Of a stretch of 64,000 nucleotides of DNA, positions 52,228 through 61,429 are shown piece by piece. Each line of letters begins with the position of its first letter. Position 1 is the stretch's first letter. The notes under the pieces are model-generated. The model did no database searches, had not been told where the DNA came from, and worked only from the letters and a program-made list of their open reading frames with translations. The DNA is taken from assembly GCA_937924525.1 (NCBI GenBank), contig CALDSU010000002.1, forward strand, positions 421,313 to 485,312, read 5' to 3'. The DNA is from an uncultured Bryobacteraceae bacterium (GTDB taxonomy: Bacteria; Acidobacteriota; Terriglobia; Bryobacterales; Bryobacteraceae). The translations under genes were made by a program, and so were the position numbers.

Positions 52228-52911
52228 TTACCGCGCCCCCCACACGCACCGAACCAGTACCTTCCAAGAATCCCGCAGAAAAGCAACCACCACCCGGGGA
52301 AATTCACGGACGTCGTCCGCGAGGGGGCGTCCCTCGTCCCCCACCAGCAAGACGCCGCGCCGCATCGCATACCAGTTGAATAGGGAGGAGACCGCTGTGA
52401 AGGCGGCCGACAACAGAACGCTGGCCAGCAAGTGGGGGGTTCCGCCGGCCCAGTGGACGACCAACTCGAGCAGTTGGAGCGCGGCCGGGAGCAGAACCAC
52501 GATTACCGCCGCAGACAACCACCAGGGAGTGGCGTGCCGCAGCGCCTGGGCGAAAGCGCCATGGACTCCCGAAACGAAAGCCCGGTAAGCGGCTTCCGCG
52601 ATCACCGCAGCCGAGGCGGCCTGCCATCCGGCACGGTGGTTGGCGGCCAGGAAAAGCGCGCCGCGCCACAGCGCGCTCCACAGGGCGGACTTCCAGTTCC
52701 ATCGGCTGAAGAGCAGATCCACCGGGTGGCGGACCAAGTGGGCAAGCACCTCGCCCACGGGCTGCGAGGGGGAAGAAGAAAGCTGCGTCGCCGAGGCCAA
52801 TACCGCAACTATAATACCGGCGCCGCCACGCTTGCGTGAACGCGAGGTTACGAAAAGGGCGGAGGCCGGCATCAACAACGCGCCCGGCGGGCTAAAAACA
52901 GAATCACTCAA
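52228..52911 (-). CDS. Small polytopic membrane protein of unknown function
   Basis: A 227-residue hydrophobic protein. It starts at TTG 52911 (MSDSVFSPPGALL) with GGGAG about 11 bases upstream, which supports this start. Three to four hydrophobic segments are visible: AGIIVAVLASATQL, SALWRGALFLAANH, WWLSAAVIVVLLPAALQLL and LLASVLLSAAFTAVSSLF. The C-terminus RPLADDVREFPRVVVAFLRD is amphipathic. I do not recognise the family. It is divergent from the next gene with 72 bases between starts. Confidence 0.6.
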   Translation of the reverse strand: MSDSVFSPPGALLMPASALFVTSRSRKRGGAGIIVAVLASATQLSSSPSQPVGEVLAHLVRHPVDLLFSRWNWKSALWSALWRGALFLAANHRAGWQAASAAVIAEAAYRAFVSGVHGAFAQALRHATPWWLSAAVIVVLLPAALQLLELVVHWAGGTPHLLASVLLSAAFTAVSSLFNWYAMRRGVLLVGDEGRPLADDVREFPRVVVAFLRDSWKVLVRCVWGAR

Positions 52912-52983
52912 TTATGTTTTCTCCCTGTTGTCATCCTCTGTTCATCAAGCGAGGTCATGCTGGCGTGGTAAGGTTGCGAGTTT

Positions 52984-54009
52984 ATGATTCCGGTTCTGGA
53001 AATGAGGATGGCGCGCGCGTCCCGTTGGGCGGCGCTGGGCGCGCTGGCGATGATGGGGACGCCGTGTCTGGCGGCGGCCGTGGACGCGGTTTCGCCCGCG
53101 GCGCCGGCGGCCGGGGGCGGGCGCGAGGTGGAGCAGGCCTCGCGGCGCTACCGCGCCGACGCGGTGATCACGTTCCTCGGCCTTCCGATTTATTCCCGGC
53201 AAGGCGTCGGCAGCGGCTACGCCATCGTGGAGCAGTGGCGCGAGGGGGCTTCGCGGGTGATGTCTTTGCAGTTCGCCGCGGGTTCGCTTCCCAAACGCGC
53301 GGCAGGCTTGAACCGGCTGGGGTTCTTGCAAGAGATGGTCAAGTGGGACGGCTCGGGAGCGGTGGAAGTTGGCTACTTCGGATTTATGACGCTGTCGAAG
53401 GAGGAGAGCCTGGAGGAGGGCCGCAGAGCCTTGGCGGAGGGCGGCCGCGGGGAGGGATTGTACAAAGTGGTGGTGGGCGGCATCGAGCGCGGGCAGGCTC
53501 GCAGCCGGACGTTGGACCTCCCGGGCGGCGGGGCGGCAGGTTGGGCCGACTGGAGCCAACTCTTGCCGGCGCTCCGGGGGCAAGTGCGGGAAACCAAACT
53601 GTATGAGGCGCCCGAAAGCGTGCAGGGCGATATTCCCGAGGGCGTGAGTTCCTTCCTCTCGACGCTGGTGCGCGAGTTTCACGGCAAGCCGGGCAGGGCC
53701 GAGAGCCATTTTGTGTACGGCAAGGGGCGGCACCGCCTGGAGGTCGAGCGCGTACCGGACCCCAAAATGGGCCGCTCGCTCGTCTCCCGGTCTCTGGCGG
53801 GCGACCCGGAGCGCGTCGTGCGTTTGCAAGGCGCGGTGCGCGACTCTCGCACCGGCAAACGCACGAAGTTTCGCGTCTGGTTCGAAGCCGGCGGCCGCGC
53901 CGCGCTGCCCTTGCGCTTCGAATTGCAGCCCCGCTCGTTCCTGCAACTGGCTTTCGAGTTCGATCCCCAACTCGATACGCCCGCGTTCACCTTCACCGCG
54001 CGGCGGTGA
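52984..54009 (+). CDS. Secreted protein of unknown function
   Basis: A 341-residue protein with a signal peptide (residues 8-31, SRWAALGALAMMGTPCLAA). The mature part has a beta-rich pattern: YRADAVITFLGLPIYSRQGV, VEQWREGASRVMSLQFAAGS, RHRLEVERVPDPKM, and a C-terminal strand series (PLRFELQPRSFLQLAFEFD). It resembles periplasmic lipid-binding or DUF3108-like proteins only loosely. The start at 52984 or at an internal ATG eight codons on would keep the signal. It precedes a sugar isomerase gene by 34 bases. Confidence 0.7.
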   Translation: MIPVLEMRMARASRWAALGALAMMGTPCLAAAVDAVSPAAPAAGGGREVEQASRRYRADAVITFLGLPIYSRQGVGSGYAIVEQWREGASRVMSLQFAAGSLPKRAAGLNRLGFLQEMVKWDGSGAVEVGYFGFMTLSKEESLEEGRRALAEGGRGEGLYKVVVGGIERGQARSRTLDLPGGGAAGWADWSQLLPALRGQVRETKLYEAPESVQGDIPEGVSSFLSTLVREFHGKPGRAESHFVYGKGRHRLEVERVPDPKMGRSLVSRSLAGDPERVVRLQGAVRDSRTGKRTKFRVWFEAGGRAALPLRFELQPRSFLQLAFEFDPQLDTPAFTFTARR

Positions 54010-54043
54010 CGCGGGCCGGCCGCGCTACAATCGCGAGGCAGGT

Positions 54044-54910
54044 ATGTCCATGGAACAACGCCTTCGTATCGCTGCAATTACCGATGAATTCTCCCCCCAC
54101 CTGGATACCGCCACGCAAGCGATGGCCGCGATCGGCATGACCGGCGCGGAGATCCGCATGGTGAACGGCAAGAACATCATCGCCTTGACCGACCAGGAAG
54201 TGGACGGGGTCCGGCAGCTATGCGCTTCACGCGGACTGGAGATCATGTCCGTCGCCTCGCCGCTGCTGAAATGCGTCCTGCCGGGCGCGCCGCCGGTGGA
54301 CGAGCGCTTCCAGCAGGACATGTTCGCCGCCCAGTATGGGTTCGACGATCAGCCCAGACTGACCGAGCGGGCTTTCGCCATCGCCGAGCGGCTCGGCGCG
54401 CGGATCATCCGGGTCTTTTCCTACTGGCGGTCGGTGGAGCCGGAGAAATGTTTTCAGGCCATTGTCGACGCCCTCGGCGCGCTGGCGGAGAAAGCCGCCG
54501 GGCGCGGGTTCATCATCGGCCTGGAGAACGAACACGCCTGCAACATTTCCACCGCCAGCGAATCGCTCCGCGTGTTGCAGGCGGTGACGCATCCGAGTCT
54601 GGAATTGGTCTGGGATCCCGCCAATTGCCTCATCTCGGGCGAAGATCCCTTCCCTCGGGGCTATCAGTTGCTTCCGAAGGCGCGCATCGGGCATGTGCAC
54701 GTGAAGGATTGCTATGCGGTCGGACACAAGCCCTGGTGGGGTCCGGTCGGCACGGTGGGCGTCGACTGGCGCGGCCAGATTCACGCGCTCGTCGAGGACG
54801 GCTACCGCGGCTGGCTGAGCCTGGAAACACACTGGCCGGGTCCGAACAATGACAAGCACCTGGGCAGCGTGATCTGCGGGTGGAATCTGAAGTCGCTGGC
54901 GACGTTCTGA
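54044..54910 (+). CDS. Sugar phosphate isomerase/epimerase (xylose isomerase-like TIM barrel)
   Basis: A 288-residue protein starting at ATG 54044 (MSMEQRLRIAAITDEFSPHL). It has the AP-endonuclease-2 family layout: ITDEFSPHLDTATQAMAAIG, RLGARIIRVFSYWRS, FIIGLENEHACNISTASE (metal-binding glutamate and following asparagine), LELVWDPANCLIS, IGHVHVKDCYAVG (metal-binding histidine) and GWLSLETHWPG. It probably binds Mn or another divalent metal and isomerises or epimerises a sugar acid. The substrate is not predictable. The gene converges with the thioesterase gene. Confidence 0.88.
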   Translation: MSMEQRLRIAAITDEFSPHLDTATQAMAAIGMTGAEIRMVNGKNIIALTDQEVDGVRQLCASRGLEIMSVASPLLKCVLPGAPPVDERFQQDMFAAQYGFDDQPRLTERAFAIAERLGARIIRVFSYWRSVEPEKCFQAIVDALGALAEKAAGRGFIIGLENEHACNISTASESLRVLQAVTHPSLELVWDPANCLISGEDPFPRGYQLLPKARIGHVHVKDCYAVGHKPWWGPVGTVGVDWRGQIHALVEDGYRGWLSLETHWPGPNNDKHLGSVICGWNLKSLATF

Positions 54911-54927
54911 CACGCCCGCGCCAGCGC

Positions 54928-55332
54928 TCAGCAGAGACCAAACAGCCGGCGGTACTTCGCCGGCAGCCGGCTGGGTTTCAGGTCCCGGCCGCAGAACACA
55001 TGCCGGGTTTCGCCGGAGGCCAGGGCTCTCCCGTCCGCGGCCGACCGCATGTGATAAGCGAAATGGATCATCCGCGGGTGCACGTCGGGCACGGTGGTGG
55101 CGACGATCACTTCCTGGTCGTAGCGGGCCGGGTGCGCGTAGCGGCACCGAGCGTCGACGACCGCCAGCAGCACGCCGTCCTCAACTTCCATCTGCTGGTA
55201 GCTGAATCCGATGGAGCGGCAATACTCGACGCGGGCCACCTCCATCCAGACGAAATAGTTCGCGTAATAGACCACCCCCATCTGGTCGGTTTCCGCATAG
55301 CGGACCCGCAAGCGCGTCTCGGACGTATACAT
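54928..55332 (-). CDS. Hotdog-fold acyl-CoA thioesterase (YbgC/4HBT type)
   Basis: A 134-residue hotdog protein. It contains the 4HBT active-site signature RVRYAETDQMGVVYYANYFVW with the catalytic aspartate followed by the long hotdog helix VARVEYCRSIGFSYQQMEVE. The C-terminus LKPSRLPAKYRRLFG is a short tail as in YbgC. It hydrolyses acyl-CoA thioesters, probably short- to medium-chain. ATG 55332 is divergent from the MoaD-MoaE gene, with 70 bases between the starts. Confidence 0.9.
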   Translation of the reverse strand: MYTSETRLRVRYAETDQMGVVYYANYFVWMEVARVEYCRSIGFSYQQMEVEDGVLLAVVDARCRYAHPARYDQEVIVATTVPDVHPRMIHFAYHMRSAADGRALASGETRHVFCGRDLKPSRLPAKYRRLFGLC

Positions 55333-55402
55333 GTCTCTCCATCATAGCCAGCGGGCAACCGCGGTTCGGCAGTTCGCGTCTGATAAGCTGAACAACGGAT
55401 TC

Positions 55403-56146
55403 ATGCAGATTCGGGTGCTGTTTTTCGGCATGCTTAAGGATGTCGTTGGCCGGAGCGTCGACCAGATCGAGGTCGCGCCTCCGGTGAGCGTGGGCGCCGT
55501 ATTCGAGCGGTACGCGGCGGCGACGCCCCGGCTCCGGGAGTTGGCGGGCAGTATCGTGCTGGCCCGCAACCAGGAGTTCGCCGAGCCGGCGACGCTGCTG
55601 GAGGAAGGAGACGAGGTGGCGTTCCTGCCGCCGGTCAGCGGCGGCGCCGGCCCGTACACGCACGTGGTGGAAGAGGCCGCCGGGCACTTTTTCGCGCTCA
55701 CCCGTGAGCCGATCGACTCTCGCGCCCTCGCGGACCGGTTGCGCCAGGCCAGGGACGGCGCGGTGATCACGTTCGAAGGCGTGGTGCGGAACAACAGCCA
55801 GGGCCGCGCCACCCGCTATCTGGATTACGAATGCTACGAGGGCATGGCCGTCAAGGTGATGGCGCGCATCGGCAACGAGATCGCCGCGGCGTATCCCATC
55901 AGCCGGATGGCGCTGGTGCACCGGCTGGGCCGCCTTCAGATCGGCGAGGCCAGCGTCGCGGTGGTGGTGACCGCTCCGCACCGCCGTCCGGCCTTCGAGG
56001 CTGCGCTCGAAGGCATCAACCGGCTGAAGAAGCTGGTGCCCGTGTGGAAGAAAGAATACTTTACCGACGGGGAGGTTTGGGTGGAAGGAGACTGGGACGA
56101 TCATGCTCCGAAGGTGGCTCCTGGCGGCGAGCCTCGGCGCCGCTAA
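55403..56146 (+). CDS. MoaD-MoaE fusion, molybdopterin synthase
   Basis: About 247 residues. Residues 1-81 are MoaD (MQIRVLFFGMLKDVVGRS to FLPPVSGG), whose terminal Gly-Gly is now internal at positions 80-81. From about 90 it is MoaE: AVITFEGVVRNNSQGRATRY, YLDYECYEGMAVKVM, LVHRLGRLQIGEASVAVVVT, and the catalytic lysine region KLVPVWKKEYF. Because sulfur transfer needs a free MoaD C-terminus, the fusion should be cleaved after Gly81, as is known for mycobacterial MoaX. It makes molybdopterin from precursor Z and so could supply the SoxC-like enzyme of this window. The last 44 bases overlap the VWA gene. Confidence 0.92.
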   Translation: MQIRVLFFGMLKDVVGRSVDQIEVAPPVSVGAVFERYAAATPRLRELAGSIVLARNQEFAEPATLLEEGDEVAFLPPVSGGAGPYTHVVEEAAGHFFALTREPIDSRALADRLRQARDGAVITFEGVVRNNSQGRATRYLDYECYEGMAVKVMARIGNEIAAAYPISRMALVHRLGRLQIGEASVAVVVTAPHRRPAFEAALEGINRLKKLVPVWKKEYFTDGEVWVEGDWDDHAPKVAPGGEPRRR

Positions 56147-57068
56147 CCTCTGCGCCCAGGAGACGGTGATCCGCGTCGACGTCAACCTGGTGCGCATCCT
56201 GGCCACCGTGAAGAACGCCAACGGAGAGCTGGTGGGTTCGCTCGAGAAGGCAGACTTCTTCATCGCCGACAACGGCGTCCCCCAGGAAATCGCCGTCTTC
56301 GAACGCCAGACCGAGCAGCCTCTGCGCATTGCGTTGCTGGTGGATGAGAGCGCCTCCACCGCGAAAGACCTGCGCTACATGCTGGACTCGGTGCGCATCT
56401 TTCTGCGGACCCTGCTGGCCGGAGGCAACCCCAACGACACCGTGGCCCTGTACAGCTTCCATTACGAGGTGCGCAAGCACAATCACTTCACGCGCAATCT
56501 GGCGACCTTGGAGCGTTCGCTGAAGAAGCTGAAGCCCGTGGCGGGAACCTCGCTGTATGACGCCATCTTCCTCGCCAGCGAGGAACTGTCCGGGCGCGAC
56601 GGCCGCAAGGTGATTCTGGTGGTGACCGATGGAGGCGACACCACCTCAACCACGGATTTCCACCGCGCGCTCGAAGCTGCGCAACTGGCCGACGCGGTGA
56701 TCTTCTCCGTGCTGGTCACCCCCATCACCAGCGACGCCGGCCGGAACGTCGGCGGCGAGAACGCGCTGATCACCCTCGGACAGCGCACCGGCGGGCGAGT
56801 GTTCACGCCCAGCCTCGGTCCCGCCCTCAACGCCGCGTTCGCCGAGGTGCTGAAAGAACTGCGGACCCAGTATCTGCTCGGTTTTTATCCGCGCAACGTC
56901 CCGCCAGGCAAGGATCGCTTTCACCAGCTCACCATCCGGGTGCGCGGCGAAGGTTTGCGGGTCTCCGCGCGCAACGGCTATTATGGAATTTCCGAGCCGC
57001 CCGCGGAACCGGACCGAGGCCGTATCTCCATCCGGCCGGACGCCTCGCGGAAACAGGTGCTTCCTTGA
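56103..57068 (+). CDS. Exported VWA-domain protein (acidobacterial VWFA-related type)
   Basis: A 321-residue protein with a signal peptide (residues 1-18, MLRRWLLAASLGAANLCAQ). It starts with VDVNLVRILATVKNANGELV, the leader of the VWFA-related acidobacterial domain. The MIDAS metal site is complete: LLVDESASTAKD (DxSxS), GTSLYDAI (Thr) and VTDGGDTTS (Asp). The C-terminal part LLGFYPRNVPPGKDRFHQLT is the conserved end of the family. It probably binds a protein ligand in the periplasm. It overlaps the MoaD-MoaE gene in front and the Hfq-like gene behind, so the four are one transcript. Confidence 0.9.
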   Translation: MLRRWLLAASLGAANLCAQETVIRVDVNLVRILATVKNANGELVGSLEKADFFIADNGVPQEIAVFERQTEQPLRIALLVDESASTAKDLRYMLDSVRIFLRTLLAGGNPNDTVALYSFHYEVRKHNHFTRNLATLERSLKKLKPVAGTSLYDAIFLASEELSGRDGRKVILVVTDGGDTTSTTDFHRALEAAQLADAVIFSVLVTPITSDAGRNVGGENALITLGQRTGGRVFTPSLGPALNAAFAEVLKELRTQYLLGFYPRNVPPGKDRFHQLTIRVRGEGLRVSARNGYYGISEPPAEPDRGRISIRPDASRKQVLP

Positions 57069-57307
57069 GCAAAAAGCGTAAATCCGCAACCAAGGCCCCC
57101 GAACAAACGCTGGAAGAGGTGAAATACCTCAAGCGGCTGATCGAGCGCGGCACGCCCATCCGCGTGAAGCTGATTGACAACGAGGAAGTCAGCGGGGTGG
57201 TGGAGTACTACGATCATTCGTTCATCCGCCTGACGCGGGAGGACGGACCCAACTTGTTCGTCTATAAGCACGACATCAAGTACTTCTGGGAAGCAGAGGA
57301 CGCCTGA
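57065..57307 (+). CDS. Hfq-like Sm-fold RNA-binding protein
   Basis: An 80-residue protein with TTG start 57065 in a TTGA overlap with the VWA stop. After a basic N-terminus (MSKKRKSATK), residues about 20-75 match the Hfq fold: a helix EEVKYLKRLIERGTP, the Sm1 stretch EVSGVVEYYDHSFIRL, and the Sm2 box LFVYKHDIKYF, which keeps the Tyr-Lys-His of Hfq's VYKHAI. The proximal-face Gln8 and Gln41 of E. coli Hfq are not conserved. Divergent relative to classical Hfq, so RNA specificity may differ. Acidobacterial genomes are known to carry such short Hfq homologues. Confidence 0.82.
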   Translation: MSKKRKSATKAPEQTLEEVKYLKRLIERGTPIRVKLIDNEEVSGVVEYYDHSFIRLTREDGPNLFVYKHDIKYFWEAEDA

Positions 57308-58117
57308 GTGGCCTCTTACCTGGAAACAGCGGCCGAAATCGCCCGCGAGGCCGGCGCGCTGCTGGCGCATTTTTTCGAGCGGCGGGTGGGTTTTGAGTAC
57401 AAGGGCGAATTCGATCTGGTGACGGAGGCCGACCGCGCCGCCGAACAATTGATAGTCGAGCGTCTGCGCAGCCATTTTCCGGCGCACGCCATCGTGGCCG
57501 AAGAAAGCGGCGCGCATCATGGCGCGGGCGAATTCCGCTGGTACGTGGATCCCCTGGACGGAACCACCAACTTCGCCCACGGCTTCCCGGTGTTCAATGT
57601 CACACTGGCGCTGGAACAGGCGGGGGAGGTGATCTGCGGTGTCGTGCACGATCCGCTTCGCCAGGAGATGTTCACGGCCGAGCGCGGCGCCGGCGCCTAT
57701 TTGAACCATCGGCGGATGCGGGTGTCGCCGTGCGCGAAACTGGCGGATGCCCTCATCGCGACAGGCTTTCCGACCCGCCGCCGTCACGCAAACGTGAACG
57801 TACACTTTTTTCACCAGGTGGCGATGGTGACGCACGGCGTGCGGCGGGCCGGGTCCGCCGCGATCGACCTCGCCTACGTGGCCTGCGGGCGCCTGGACGG
57901 CTTTTGGGAGTTCGGGTTGAACCCCTGGGACATGGCGGCCGGACTGTTGATGATTCGCGAGGCCGGGGGATCGATTTCCGATATGCACGGAGCGCCCCAT
58001 CAGCTCTCCTCGCCGCACCTGGTGGCTGACAACGGCGCGATCCACGCCGAACTCATCGGATTGTTTGGGGAGGTATTCGCGGGGCGGTATCGTTTTCCGC
58101 TGCCCGGTCTGACTTAG
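57308..58117 (+). CDS. suhB: Inositol monophosphatase family protein
   Basis: A 269-residue magnesium-dependent phosphatase. GTG 57308 directly follows the Hfq-like stop. The metal-binding motifs are VTEADRAAEQLI, the acidic HAIVAEESGAH segment and the WYVDPLDGTTNFAHG signature with the catalytic aspartates. A second motif FGLNPWDMAAGLLMIREAGG supplies the last aspartate. It dephosphorylates inositol monophosphate or related sugars; SuhB also serves in rRNA antitermination in other bacteria, which may be why it is next to an RNA-binding protein, but that is inference. Confidence 0.9.
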   Translation: MASYLETAAEIAREAGALLAHFFERRVGFEYKGEFDLVTEADRAAEQLIVERLRSHFPAHAIVAEESGAHHGAGEFRWYVDPLDGTTNFAHGFPVFNVTLALEQAGEVICGVVHDPLRQEMFTAERGAGAYLNHRRMRVSPCAKLADALIATGFPTRRRHANVNVHFFHQVAMVTHGVRRAGSAAIDLAYVACGRLDGFWEFGLNPWDMAAGLLMIREAGGSISDMHGAPHQLSSPHLVADNGAIHAELIGLFGEVFAGRYRFPLPGLT

Positions 58118-58192
58118 AACGGCAGCGCCCCCGCCGATTCGTGGACGCTCCTGTTTCCAGCGGTCTCCGCGCGCACTCCGCGCTCTGTATGG

Positions 58193-61100
58193 TTAAAACT
58201 GGAGGCGCAGAGCGAACTGAATCTGTCGCGCCGGAAACGTGCTGCGAATAGTCCCGAAGGTGGCTACCGAGCGGTTGATTTGCGGGTTGCCGAAGTTCGT
58301 CCGGTTGAAAGCGTTGAACGCTTCCCCCCGGAACTGGAGCGCCATACCCTCACGCCAAGGCAAGACAAAGGACTTCTGAATCCCTAAATCCAACTGCGCC
58401 AGTCCGGGACGGCGGGCGATGTTCCGGCCGGCGTTACCGAATGGCTGGCTCGGATCCGTCGGAATGACCACTTTCGCCGGGTCCAGCCAGCGATCCTGAT
58501 TCCGCTCGCCCTTAGGCACCATCACCGGGCCAAGCACGTTCGGCCGGTAGCTGATGCCGCCCCGCCAGTCCGGCAGAGTCTGGGAGACCTGGAATTGCAG
58601 CGGAGCATTGTAGGTAAGGTTGACAGGCGTACCGCTCCACAACGAATTGATGGCGCTCAATTGCCAGCCGCCCGCCAGCCACTCCACGGGCAGCGGCAAG
58701 GAGTTGGCAAAGCGACGGCCGCGGCCGAAGGGCAATTCATAGAGGACGGCCGTCGTGTTGTTGAACGGCTGGTCGAAATCGCTCACCGCGCGCTCCGCTG
58801 CGAGATTGTAGAAGCTTTGCGGGGAACTGCGCCCGCCGGAGCCCCCTTGCGCCTCCAGGGCCTGCCCGGTCGTGTCGATCGTCTTCGACCAAGTGAACGA
58901 ATTCAGGAACGAGTAGCCGCCGCGGAATTTGCGCTCCAGGCGGAATTGGAGGGCGTGATAGTTGGCTTCCGCCTCGGGCCAGGTCACCGTGATGGCGCTG
59001 AACGCTTGGTTCGGACGGCGCGCCTGAATCGAGAGGTTTTCGCCTGGCCGCTGCGGACGCGCCTCGTTGAAATCCGCGAAGATGATCAGGTTCGATGAAC
59101 TGCTTCCGACGTAGCCCAGATCCGCGACCAAGGCCCAGGGCAATTCTCTTTGGATGGAGAAAGACCAGTTCTGCACCATGCCGGAACGCGTGTCGCGCGG
59201 AATGTAACTGATATTGGCTCTCAGCGGGTCGAAGCGGCTCGGATCGGTCAGTCCCAAGGGATAGCCGTCCTGGGTCGGCCGGAATTGGGCGTCGGTGGGA
59301 CGCTGAGCGATCACCGCGATGACCACTTGCGGGCCGTTGATCCCCAAGATATTGCCGCCACCGGCACGGTTGAAGTGAATATAGCTCGTGCCATAAGCGC
59401 CCCGGATAACGGTCTTCGGGTTGAGGCTATACGCCATCCCCAGGCGCGGGGCGAAATTGTTGCGATCGGGATTCACCTGGGCCCGGTCCGCGATCGATCC
59501 GTTCTTGGCCGGAATCAGCGCGTTCTTCGCGGGGTCAAAGTTCGAGAGCACGTTATCTCGTTCCCACTGCGGCTGGCCGTACTCATAGCGCAGACCTAGG
59601 TTCAGGGTCAGCTTCGTCGACACCTTCCAATCGTCCTGAACGTAAGCGAAGTTCATCATCTGGCGGTATTGAGCAATGTAGAAGTTCACCAGTTGGTATT
59701 CGCTGCGCAGTCCGAACATGAAGTCGGCGAGGTTGCTGCCGCTGAAGTTGCCATTGTAGATGTCCAAACCGTAGAGCGGGTTCACATCCTGAATCTCGGT
59801 ATGGATGCGCTGGAACTCATAGCCGGCTTTCATCGTGTGGCGTCCGCGGATCAATGAATAGTTTATTTTCGGGTTAAAGACGCTGGGATGTTGCCATTGC
59901 GGATTGGTGGCCTGGCGGCCGAAGGCAGTGAACCCGGTGACGCGCTGCGGCGTCAGGCCCCCGGTCAGGCGGGGATCCTCACTCAGTCCGGTGATGCCAT
60001 AGAGCGTCCTCATGCTGGGGCCCCCAATCGCCGGCGGCTCTTTGCCCGCTCGCGTGCGGGACTGGCCATAGCGGACCTCGAGGAGCGAAGTCGGCGAGGC
60101 TGTCCATGTCCAGCCGAGCGCCATCTGCTGGTTCAGGATGCGGATGAATCCGTTCCCGTCGCCGCCGGAAGGACCGGGGATCGGCGGGGCCTGGAAGTAG
60201 TTCTGCTTGCGGTGGCTGAGCCGCACAAAGGCGGTCATGGACGACTTCACTTGACCATCCAGTTTCAGGTCCATCTTGTCGCTGTTGTTGCGGTCGGCGC
60301 GGAGGTGCCGGAAATTGTTGGCGCCAGAAACATTCGGCTCAGGCAGCTCATCAAGCACCTTGCGGGCGAAGGGCGTGATGGCGCTCGCCGGCAGAGGAGT
60401 ATTCGCCGGATATTCCGCGCCTATACGAGGATTGCGGATGACCGACGGGAAGATGCCCCGCCGCTGGTCCATGGTCGGCAGGTTCGAGAAAACGACAAAT
60501 TTCTGCCTTTCCCGAAAGCCCTCGTAATCGGAGAAGAAGAAGGCTCGGTTCTTCACGAGCGGACCGCCGGCGGTGAAGCCGAACTGATTCCGTTGGAAGA
60601 CCGGCTTGCCCGTGGCCGGCCGGAAGAAGCCGACGGCGTTCAACTCGGTGTTGCGCAAGAACTCCCACGCTGTGCCATGGAACTCGTTGGTGCCACTCTT
60701 CATCGTCGCATTGATCACCGCGCCGGAACTGCGTCCATACTCGGCGCTGGCGTTGGCCGTCACCACTTTGAACTCTCCGACGGCATCGGGCGTCAACTGA
60801 ACTACCTGGTTGGAAAAGCCCTGATTCGAGGTGCCATACGAGTTGTTGTCGACGCCGTCCATGAGGAAATTGTTGAAAATGCTTCGCTGGCCGTTCGCGT
60901 TGAACGAACCCTCTCGGGGAGGGTTGGCAAAGGCGTAGTCGGACTGGCGAATGCCGGTCGACAGCAGGGCCAAGTCCGCGTAATTGCGCCCGTTGAGGGG
61001 CAGGTCGACGATCTGCCGCTGGACGACCACCAAGCCGCGGTCGCTCGAATCGGACTCCACCGCCACGATGCCTTCGTTCACTTGCACGGTTTCGCTGACC

Positions 61101-61429
61101 TGCCCAATTTGCAAGTCAACGTCCACGCGCTGGCGGGCGCCTACTGCCACGCGAACCGGCTCCACCGTGGCGGTCGCGAAACCGGTCTGTTCCACCGTCA
61201 CGCGGTAGGTCCCGATGCGGACATTCAAAAATATATAGTCGCCGTTTTCGTTCGTCAACGCTTGTGACTCGATGCCGGTGCCCAAATTGCGCAGTTTCAC
61301 GCTGGCACCCGGAATGGCCTTGGACGCTGGATCGCGGACAGATCCCAGCACCACACTGGTATCGAACTGCGCGTGGATTCCAGAGGCAAACGCAAGAAGG
61401 AACACCGAGACGCGAAACAGGATTGTCAT
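58193..61429 (-). CDS. Large TonB-dependent receptor with carboxypeptidase-regulatory domain (Oar-like)
   Basis: About 1078 residues from ATG 61429 (MTILFRVSVFLLAFASGIHA, signal). An upstream in-frame ATG at 61468 would add a charged leader and is less likely. The CarboxypepD_reg domain starts DTSVVLGSVRDPASKAIPG and ends in DLQIGQVSETVQVNEG. The plug has NGRNYADLALLSTGIR, GSFNANGQRSIFNNFLMDGV and ASAEYGRSSGAVINATMKSG. A long barrel follows and ends RQIQFALRLQF with a terminal phenylalanine. This Oar-like architecture is abundant in Acidobacteria and probably serves import of polysaccharide or peptide breakdown products. Confidence 0.93.
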   Translation of the reverse strand: MTILFRVSVFLLAFASGIHAQFDTSVVLGSVRDPASKAIPGASVKLRNLGTGIESQALTNENGDYIFLNVRIGTYRVTVEQTGFATATVEPVRVAVGARQRVDVDLQIGQVSETVQVNEGIVAVESDSSDRGLVVVQRQIVDLPLNGRNYADLALLSTGIRQSDYAFANPPREGSFNANGQRSIFNNFLMDGVDNNSYGTSNQGFSNQVVQLTPDAVGEFKVVTANASAEYGRSSGAVINATMKSGTNEFHGTAWEFLRNTELNAVGFFRPATGKPVFQRNQFGFTAGGPLVKNRAFFFSDYEGFRERQKFVVFSNLPTMDQRRGIFPSVIRNPRIGAEYPANTPLPASAITPFARKVLDELPEPNVSGANNFRHLRADRNNSDKMDLKLDGQVKSSMTAFVRLSHRKQNYFQAPPIPGPSGGDGNGFIRILNQQMALGWTWTASPTSLLEVRYGQSRTRAGKEPPAIGGPSMRTLYGITGLSEDPRLTGGLTPQRVTGFTAFGRQATNPQWQHPSVFNPKINYSLIRGRHTMKAGYEFQRIHTEIQDVNPLYGLDIYNGNFSGSNLADFMFGLRSEYQLVNFYIAQYRQMMNFAYVQDDWKVSTKLTLNLGLRYEYGQPQWERDNVLSNFDPAKNALIPAKNGSIADRAQVNPDRNNFAPRLGMAYSLNPKTVIRGAYGTSYIHFNRAGGGNILGINGPQVVIAVIAQRPTDAQFRPTQDGYPLGLTDPSRFDPLRANISYIPRDTRSGMVQNWSFSIQRELPWALVADLGYVGSSSSNLIIFADFNEARPQRPGENLSIQARRPNQAFSAITVTWPEAEANYHALQFRLERKFRGGYSFLNSFTWSKTIDTTGQALEAQGGSGGRSSPQSFYNLAAERAVSDFDQPFNNTTAVLYELPFGRGRRFANSLPLPVEWLAGGWQLSAINSLWSGTPVNLTYNAPLQFQVSQTLPDWRGGISYRPNVLGPVMVPKGERNQDRWLDPAKVVIPTDPSQPFGNAGRNIARRPGLAQLDLGIQKSFVLPWREGMALQFRGEAFNAFNRTNFGNPQINRSVATFGTIRSTFPARQIQFALRLQF

